A program made the position numbers and the translations under genes. DNA of 10,921 nucleotides from an uncultured bacterium (GTDB lineage Bacteria > Cyanobacteriota > Vampirovibrionia > Gastranaerophilales > Gastranaerophilaceae): contig CALAWF010000070.1 in assembly GCA_937894665.1 (NCBI GenBank), positions 1-10,921 of the forward strand, read 5' to 3'. The notes beneath the pieces were generated by a model. The model did not search any database, was not told where the DNA came from, and worked only from the letters and a program-made list of their open reading frames with translations. Shown here piece by piece: positions 7,156 to 10,921 of this stretch; position 1 is the first letter of the stretch; each line of letters starts with the position of its first letter.

Positions 7156-8961
7156 ATCATATCGTTTGAACGATTTTTCAATTGATTTAGAGATAATTTG
7201 TTTTGTTGAATCATATTCTGTTGTCAATGAAGAAATTTCAGTATCAAGATTTTTCATCTTCAAATCGATTGTATCTTCTTTGTTTTCAATCTTAGCTTTT
7301 TCTGTATTGTATTTAGCTTCAGCTTGAGCAATAGCTTCAGAATCAGCTACTTCTGAAATATTTGTATCAGTAGAATAACTTCCTTGGTAATAGTTACCAT
7401 CTGTAGAAATTGAAGACAAATAAACCATTCCGCTCTTCATCATTTCTTGCAAGTAAGAAGTATCATCAATCATATCATTTTCAGTCCAGCCGTTCATACA
7501 AATTTTGTTAAACAACGCATCATAAAAACCTGCTTCTAATGATTGATTTTCATCAGTTACTTCAGTACCGTTTACAACAGTGAAAGTATAAGAATTTATT
7601 TTATCATCATATAAATTAGCATCGCTAATTTTACCTTTGTTATAGCTGTAATTTGAATTGTCTATACCTTGTTGGTATTGAACAAAAGCAGTCATAAATA
7701 CTTCAGTCAAGTTTGTCAAACTGATTGCAACTTCTGATGTAGCTCTGTGTCCATCATCACCACCACGGTTTTTAGAATCTGCTGAATACACAAAACCAAT
7801 ATAATCTTTTGCTGATTCTTGGATATATTCATCATAACCTTTGTTACAATGCCAATTCAACTGAGTACCAACTTCTTCCATTACTTGACCATAGGTTTTA
7901 TCAGCTCCAGCAGGACTATCACCGGTTTTAGTAACTTTTCTTGTTTCGTGTTGATTTTTACCTTCACGTGCAGCAATCATGCCCTCTGCATAATCTTCAA
8001 TATTACTGTTTGGATAAACTAAATCATAAACAGTATTGTATGCAAATTGAAGAGCTGCATCGTTAGCTGTAGAACCGCCAAAAACTGTTTTGAACTGATC
8101 AACCAACCAATTCAAGAATGAACTGTCATTTTCACTTGTTCCAACAATTTTTTCTTGCAAAATTGCAGTTGTAGGAACCGGAGTCTTTTCTGCTCTTTCT
8201 GATTCATAAGCTAAAACATAATTAGTATCAGAAGTTAACAAATCATATAATGTTAATGAACCACCGGAAGAAGTGTTACAATATTCCTTTGCTTTTGAGC
8301 CATCACTATTATAAGCAGCGAAGTGTTCATAACGACTCGCATCATCACTATATATGTTCCAATTAGCGTTGTTATCTAAAGAAGAACCCATACTCATACC
8401 ATAATCACTGGTAGAAGAAGTATTAGCTTTGATTAATTCAAGAACTTCATCATAAGAACAATCAGAAGTTGAAACTGTAACATTTGTTGTTGTACCTAAA
8501 CCAATAGTGTTTCCATAAGTTGTACCTTGAATAGTTGTAGCTTTTGCAGATGTAATAACATCATTTGCAGCTAATGCTTCAATAAATTTGTTCCGAACAT
8601 CTGATGATGGAGTTCCGGTTAAACCCTCTGCCGGAATACCTGCAGCTCTGGCTGCTGCTGCGTAACTGGAATTTAATACAACTCTATTTTTTGCATCGGT
8701 AACTAATTTCGGATAATAATCATTATAAATAGAAGGTGTCATTAACAAGCCATAAGACACATCCATACTGCTTGTATTAGAACCTGTATAATCATAAACA
8801 AGTTTTGTATTATTCAAACTGTTTTGATAATCAGAAGAAATTCTTTCCATATCACGAGATAGAGCTATCTTTTGGTGAGATAAGCTCATTGACTGGAATT
8901 CACAGTCTGACTTTCTTGCTGTGATGGTTAATAATCTAGCTTGTGCTGCAGATAATCCCAT
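7150..8961 (-). CDS. Large protein with helical ends and Ser/Asn/Thr-rich middle, function unknown
   Basis: I cannot assign a function. The start is taken as the ATG at 8961 (603 residues): AAAGGA lies 7 bases upstream on the minus strand, and the product begins MGLSAAQARLLTITARKSD. A longer frame to 9000 would run into a duplicated upstream sequence and is less likely. Residues 1-55 look helical (SLSHQKIALSRDMERISSDYQNSLN). Residues 60-530 are rich in Ser, Asn, Thr, Asp and Tyr with a few scattered Cys. Residues 541-603 form a probable coiled coil (AIAQAEAKYNTEKAKIENKE onward) ending SIEKSFKRYDA. No signal peptide or membrane segment is seen. Helical ends around a variable middle recall flagellin-like or other self-assembling exported proteins, by shape only. 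I recall similar N-termini in Gastranaerophilales genomes. It is a single-gene unit converging on mutL. Confidence 0.85.
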   Translation of the reverse strand: MGLSAAQARLLTITARKSDCEFQSMSLSHQKIALSRDMERISSDYQNSLNNTKLVYDYTGSNTSSMDVSYGLLMTPSIYNDYYPKLVTDAKNRVVLNSSYAAAARAAGIPAEGLTGTPSSDVRNKFIEALAANDVITSAKATTIQGTTYGNTIGLGTTTNVTVSTSDCSYDEVLELIKANTSSTSDYGMSMGSSLDNNANWNIYSDDASRYEHFAAYNSDGSKAKEYCNTSSGGSLTLYDLLTSDTNYVLAYESERAEKTPVPTTAILQEKIVGTSENDSSFLNWLVDQFKTVFGGSTANDAALQFAYNTVYDLVYPNSNIEDYAEGMIAAREGKNQHETRKVTKTGDSPAGADKTYGQVMEEVGTQLNWHCNKGYDEYIQESAKDYIGFVYSADSKNRGGDDGHRATSEVAISLTNLTEVFMTAFVQYQQGIDNSNYSYNKGKISDANLYDDKINSYTFTVVNGTEVTDENQSLEAGFYDALFNKICMNGWTENDMIDDTSYLQEMMKSGMVYLSSISTDGNYYQGSYSTDTNISEVADSEAIAQAEAKYNTEKAKIENKEDTIDLKMKNLDTEISSLTTEYDSTKQIISKSIEKSFKRYDA

Positions 8962-8983
8962 TGTTTTCCTTTCATCTTCTCGT

Positions 8984-9050
8984 AACTTTAGTGCTATCAT
9001 GGTCTATATCGGCGTTTAGAGCATAAAACTTTAGTATTTTCTCTATCATG
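8984..9050. repeat. Imperfect direct repeat upstream of the large unknown gene
   Basis: AACTTTAGTG-CTATCATG (8984-9001) and AACTTTAGTATTTTCTCTATCATG (9027-9050) share AACTTTAGT and CTATCATG, differing by a 6-base gap. They are 43 bases apart, start to start, in the leader of the 7150-8961 gene. They may be paired regulator sites or a small duplication. The near copy overlaps the codons of the longer frame beginning at 9000, which argues that those codons are not real protein. Confidence 0.45.
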
Positions 9051-9125
9051 TTTTACAAAAGTTTACAATTTTTAAAATATATAATTTGAGTTATGATTAA
9101 GAATAGCATACAACTTGTAAAGCTA

Positions 9126-9153
9126 GAGATCCTTCGCTCTGCTCAGGATGACG
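9126..9153 (-). repeat. Hairpin repeat, left copy (inverted)
   Basis: Read on the minus strand it is CGTCATCCTGAG followed by CAGAGCGAAGGATCTC, 28 bases. ATCCT and AGGAT pair across the unit. It is the inverted partner of the copies at 9504-9568 and 9594-9620. It contains the first possible ATG (9148) of the GIY-YIG frame. Confidence 0.65.
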
Positions 9154-9173
9154 AATGCGTTATATCATTCTGA
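9143..9173. repeat. Hairpin at the 5' side of the GIY-YIG gene
   Basis: TCAGGATGA (9143-9151), inside the left repeat copy, pairs with TCATTCTGA (9165-9173), a half copy in the other orientation. The stem is 9 pairs with one G-T and the loop is 13 bases. It lies just upstream of the preferred start at 9211 and could influence expression or be a recognition site for the encoded nuclease. Confidence 0.4.
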
Positions 9174-9210
9174 AAAAGTAATTTGGAATAAAACAAAACA
9201 CCAAAAGAAA

Positions 9211-9501
9211 ATGGAGAAACAAGGTTATATATACATAATCACAAATTATAACAACTCAACACTATATATTGGGGTTACATCAAATCTAATAAAAAGGATT
9301 TGGGAACATAAAAATCATGTTGTTGATGGATTTAGCAACAAATATAACCTTGAAAAACTTGTTTATTTCGAACAATGTGATAGCATTGAAACAGCAATTC
9401 TTAGAGAGAAATTCTTAAAAGGAAAAACAAGACAATACAAAATATCTTTAATACAAAAAGAAAATCCTACATGGGAGGATTTATATAAAGATATTACATA
9501 A
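9211..9501 (+). CDS. Small GIY-YIG domain endonuclease (YhbQ/UPF0213-like)
   Basis: Single-domain nuclease of the GIY-YIG superfamily, 96 residues, close to the normal length of the small COG2827-type proteins. From the ATG at 9211: the GIY-like strand YIYIITN (6-12), YIG at 19-21, Arg29 in NLIKRIWEHK matching the family's catalytic arginine, and E66 in AILREKFLKG matching the metal-binding glutamate. The C-terminus NPTWEDLYKDI is typical of the group. The frame is open from an ATG at 9148, but those 21 extra residues are partly encoded by the flanking repeat and precede the domain, so 9211 is preferred. Neither start has a strong ribosome binding site. Inverted repeats flank the gene. The DNA substrate is not known; a role in moving or processing the repeats is an inference. 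Confidence 0.85.
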   Translation: MEKQGYIYIITNYNNSTLYIGVTSNLIKRIWEHKNHVVDGFSNKYNLEKLVYFEQCDSIETAILREKFLKGKTRQYKISLIQKENPTWEDLYKDIT

Positions 9502-9503
9502 CA

Positions 9504-9568
9504 CGTCATTCTGAGGGATAATCTGGGAAATTCGCAAAATATCTAAACAAGTCCCCCCGAAGAATCTC
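9504..9568 (+). repeat. Hairpin repeat, right copy, interrupted
   Basis: It begins CGTCATTCTGAG (9504-9515) three bases past the nuclease stop codon and ends GAAGAATCTC (9559-9568). The 43 bases between replace the 6-base centre seen in the other copies, so this copy looks split by extra sequence or is a longer variant. The end blocks still allow ATTCT/AGAAT pairing. Confidence 0.55.
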
Positions 9569-9593
9569 TTACTAATCAAGATTTGCAATATCA

Positions 9594-9620
9594 GTTATTC
9601 TAAGCAAAGCGAAGAATCTC
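9594..9620 (+). repeat. Hairpin repeat, third copy, compact
   Basis: GTTATTCTAAG followed by CAAAGCGAAGAATCTC, 27 bases, in the same orientation as the right copy. ATTCT (9597-9601) pairs with AGAAT (9613-9617). Its first bases are diverged from CGTCATTCTGAG. It lies about 50 bases upstream of the glucokinase start. Confidence 0.55.
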
Positions 9621-9643
9621 AATCCAAACAAAATAGTAAAAAA

Positions 9644-9652
9644 TGGTTATAT
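9644..9652 (+). promoter_or_regulatory. Possible extended -10 promoter of the glucokinase gene
   Basis: TGGTTATAT (9644-9652) fits TGn plus TTATAT and predicts a start near 9659, about 12 bases before the ATG and just at the ribosome binding site AAGGAGAG (9659-9666). It lies outside the last repeat copy, so the gene keeps its own promoter despite the neighbouring element. Confidence 0.4.
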
Positions 9653-9670
9653 AAAAATAAGGAGAGAAAA

Positions 9671-10627
9671 ATGGCAAAAAGAATTGGTATCGACGTCGGC
9701 GGAACAAATGTAAAAATCGCCTTGGTTGACGACAATGGAAAAATTATATATTCAAACAGCGTTCCAACATACGCAAAAATGGGTTATGAATATACTGTTA
9801 ACAACATCAAACAAGCAATCCGAGATTTGATGAAAGAAACTAACACAACTCCAACTGACATTGAAGGAATCGGTTTTGACTTTCCGGGACAAGTTGATTG
9901 CAAAACAGGTGTTGTAAAATTAGCTCCAAACATCCCTGGATGGGTAAATGTTCCTATTGCACAAATGATTGAAGACGAATTCCACATCCCAACAAGAATT
10001 GATAACGATGTTAGATGTGCAGCTCTTGGAGAATTAAAATTCGGAGCAGGAAGAGGATGCGAAAACTTTATTTGCATTACTGTTGGAACAGGTATCGGCT
10101 CAGGTATCGTTATTAATGGAAAAGTTGTTCGTGGTGCAACTAATGCCGCAGGTGAACTTGGTCATATCAAATTACAAATGAACGGTGGACCAATTTGCGG
10201 TTGCGGAGATACAGGCTGTTTAGAAGCATTTGCCTCAGGTCCTGCAATTGTTGCAATGGCTCAAGATTATATTAAAGGTGGAAAGTCAACAAAATTCAGA
10301 GAAATGGCTGCCGCTGAAGGCGGAGAAATCACACCATATATGGTTGCCAAAGCTGCAGAAGAAGGCGACCCTGTTGCAAAAAGAATTTTTGAAATCGTTG
10401 GTGAATACATCGGAATCGGTTTAACAAGTGTTATCAACCTTCTTAACCCTGAAAGAGTAATCATTGGTGGTGGTGTAGCAGAATCAGGCGAATTGCTACT
10501 TGCTCCAATCAGAAAAACAATCAAAGAAAGAGCAATGGTTGTAGCAGGTAATGCCGTTGAAATCGTTCCGGCTCAACTAGGTAATAGTGCCGGTGTAATC
10601 GGTGCAAGTATGCTAATCGAAGGTTAA
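9671..10627 (+). CDS. glcK: ROK-family glucokinase
   Basis: Phosphorylates glucose to glucose 6-phosphate with ATP in the cytoplasm, feeding glycolysis. The 318 residues are the usual ROK kinase length and no N-terminal DNA-binding domain is present, so it is a kinase and not a ROK repressor. Seen in order: phosphate-binding DVGGTNVK (8-15), IDNDVRCAALGE (110-121) with catalytic D113, ITVGTGIGSGIV (136-147), the sugar-binding E162 and zinc ligand H165 in GELGHIKL, and the ROK zinc site CGCGDTGCLEA (176-186) with C176, C178 and C183. AAGGAGAG before the ATG at 9671 is a strong ribosome binding site. It forms a single-gene unit with its own terminator. Glucose as the substrate is inferred; other hexoses such as mannose or N-acetylated sugars are possible for the family. 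Confidence 0.92.
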   Translation: MAKRIGIDVGGTNVKIALVDDNGKIIYSNSVPTYAKMGYEYTVNNIKQAIRDLMKETNTTPTDIEGIGFDFPGQVDCKTGVVKLAPNIPGWVNVPIAQMIEDEFHIPTRIDNDVRCAALGELKFGAGRGCENFICITVGTGIGSGIVINGKVVRGATNAAGELGHIKLQMNGGPICGCGDTGCLEAFASGPAIVAMAQDYIKGGKSTKFREMAAAEGGEITPYMVAKAAEEGDPVAKRIFEIVGEYIGIGLTSVINLLNPERVIIGGGVAESGELLLAPIRKTIKERAMVVAGNAVEIVPAQLGNSAGVIGASMLIEG

Positions 10628-10646
10628 ATTTATACAAAGACTTACC

Positions 10647-10679
10647 AAACGCCCGACTCATTTGGAGTCGGGCGTTTTT
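10647..10679 (+). terminator. Strong Rho-independent terminator after glucokinase
   Basis: The arms AAACGCCCGACTC (10647-10659) and GAGTCGGGCGTTT (10665-10677) form a perfect 13-bp stem with loop ATTTG, running into TTTTT and then GTTTT. It lies 20 bases past the glcK stop codon. Confidence 0.95.
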
Positions 10680-10743
10680 GTTTTCAGAAACTTTTTCTTT
10701 TACCTAACGTCTAAATAATTAAAGAAGAGAAAAGGAATAGCAA

Positions 10744-10885
10744 ATGGAGCTTTTTAAAAATTTGATTTACGAATACCAAAAAGGTATGCGAGATTTGGCA
10801 CTATACACTTGCCATTCAGAAGGCGTTAAAAAATATCGGAAATTTTTAGAACTTACAAAAACACCTTATAAAATTTTAAATTTAC
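10744..10885 (+). CDS. 5' fragment of a small protein gene, possibly DUF2023-like, cut by the contig end
   Basis: The ATG at 10744 has AAAAGGA about 8 bases upstream. 47 native codons follow (MELFKNLIYEYQKGMRDLAL, then YTCHSEGVKKYRK and so on to ILNL). From 10886 the frame runs into adapter sequence and stops at an artificial TAG (10918-10920), so the apparent 58-residue protein is false at its C-terminus (QIGRASCRERV). The opening IYEYQKGMRDLALYT reminds me of the DUF2023 family, often near flavodoxin genes, but this is memory and only the first part is present. The true length is unknown. It comes after the glucokinase terminator, so it has its own, unidentified promoter in 10680-10743. Confidence 0.65.
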
Positions 10886-10921
10886 AGATCGGAAGAGCGT
10901 CGTGTAGGGAAAGAGTGTAGA
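10886..10921. other. Illumina TruSeq adapter read-through, not genomic
   Basis: The last 36 bases begin AGATCGGAAGAGCGTCGTG and continue through TAGGGAAAGAGTGTAGA. This is the known reverse complement of the Illumina universal adapter. It marks the physical end of the contig and of trustworthy sequence at 10885. Translated in the frame of the preceding gene it gives the tell-tale peptide IGRASCRERV. Confidence 0.98.

Larger units (their letters stand above)
9126..9620. mobile_element. Candidate REP-like element carrying a GIY-YIG nuclease gene
   Basis: An inverted repeat copy on the left (9126-9153) and two rightward copies on the right (9504-9568, 9594-9620) bracket a single small nuclease gene, with little other sequence inside. 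The outer boundary could be 9568 (443 bases) or 9620 (495 bases). No clear target-site duplication is visible at either boundary. Movement as a unit is inferred from layout only; the nuclease and the repeats themselves are seen directly. Confidence 0.35.

Noticed and set aside
8962..9000. Upstream ATG extension of the large unknown protein
   Set aside because: It falls in a duplicated leader motif, and a good Shine-Dalgarno sequence sits before the ATG at 8961 instead.
9001..9125. tRNA or small RNA gene
   Set aside because: No cloverleaf arms, TTCGA-type loop or terminator-like hairpin could be found in this AT-rich gap.
9211..9501. Homing endonuclease within an intron or intein
   Set aside because: It lies between genes and interrupts none, and it lacks the DNA-binding extension seen in GIY-YIG homing enzymes.
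9126..9620. CRISPR array
   Set aside because: Only three repeat copies, in both orientations, with unequal spacing and a gene between them.

Overview
The window looks like a complete or nearly complete draft contig from an AT-rich bacterium. Its last 36 bases are Illumina adapter sequence, and its first ~140 bases are stacked palindromic repeats, the kind of place where assemblies break. The best guess for the source is a gut-type, non-photosynthetic relative of cyanobacteria (Gastranaerophilales/Melainabacteria). The main reason is the N-terminus of the large protein at 7150-8961, which resembles a recurring hypothetical family I associate with that group. This is recollection and could not be tested here.

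Layout. 1-230: a cluster of palindromic repeats, then the terminator of lysS. 231-1733 (-): lysS, lysyl-tRNA synthetase. A divergent promoter region separates it from a rightward group: ruvC (Holliday-junction resolvase, 1851-2351, apparently leaderless), a small membrane protein (2385-2846), mtnA (methylthioribose-1-phosphate isomerase, 2880-3941) and a small exported protein (3954-4238). This group ends at a 32-bp perfect palindrome that can act as a terminator for both converging transcripts. 4319-5224 (-) is an orphan DNA methyltransferase, divergent from mutL (5344-7137, +). mutL converges with 12 bp between stop codons on a 603-residue protein of unknown function (7150-8961, -). 9126-9620 is a small GIY-YIG nuclease gene bracketed by inverted copies of a ~28-nt hairpin repeat. 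9671-10627 (+) is a ROK-family glucokinase with a strong terminator. 10744-10885 is the start of a gene cut off by the contig end.

Most genes are housekeeping: translation, recombination and mismatch repair, methionine salvage and sugar phosphorylation. ruvC, mutL and the methyltransferase all act on DNA, but they lie in different transcription units. MutL carries the endonuclease metal-site motifs, so mismatch repair here is probably not of the MutH/Dam-directed type.

The most novel-looking item is the GIY-YIG gene with its flanking repeats. The repeat copies differ by paired changes that keep a stem intact, and a repeat copy overlaps the first possible start codon. This fits a REP-like element travelling with its own small nuclease, which is a hypothesis, not a demonstrated system. 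The second is the 603-residue protein, with conserved-looking helical ends and a Ser/Asn/Thr-rich middle. Several promoters share an extended -10 (TGn before the -10 hexamer).
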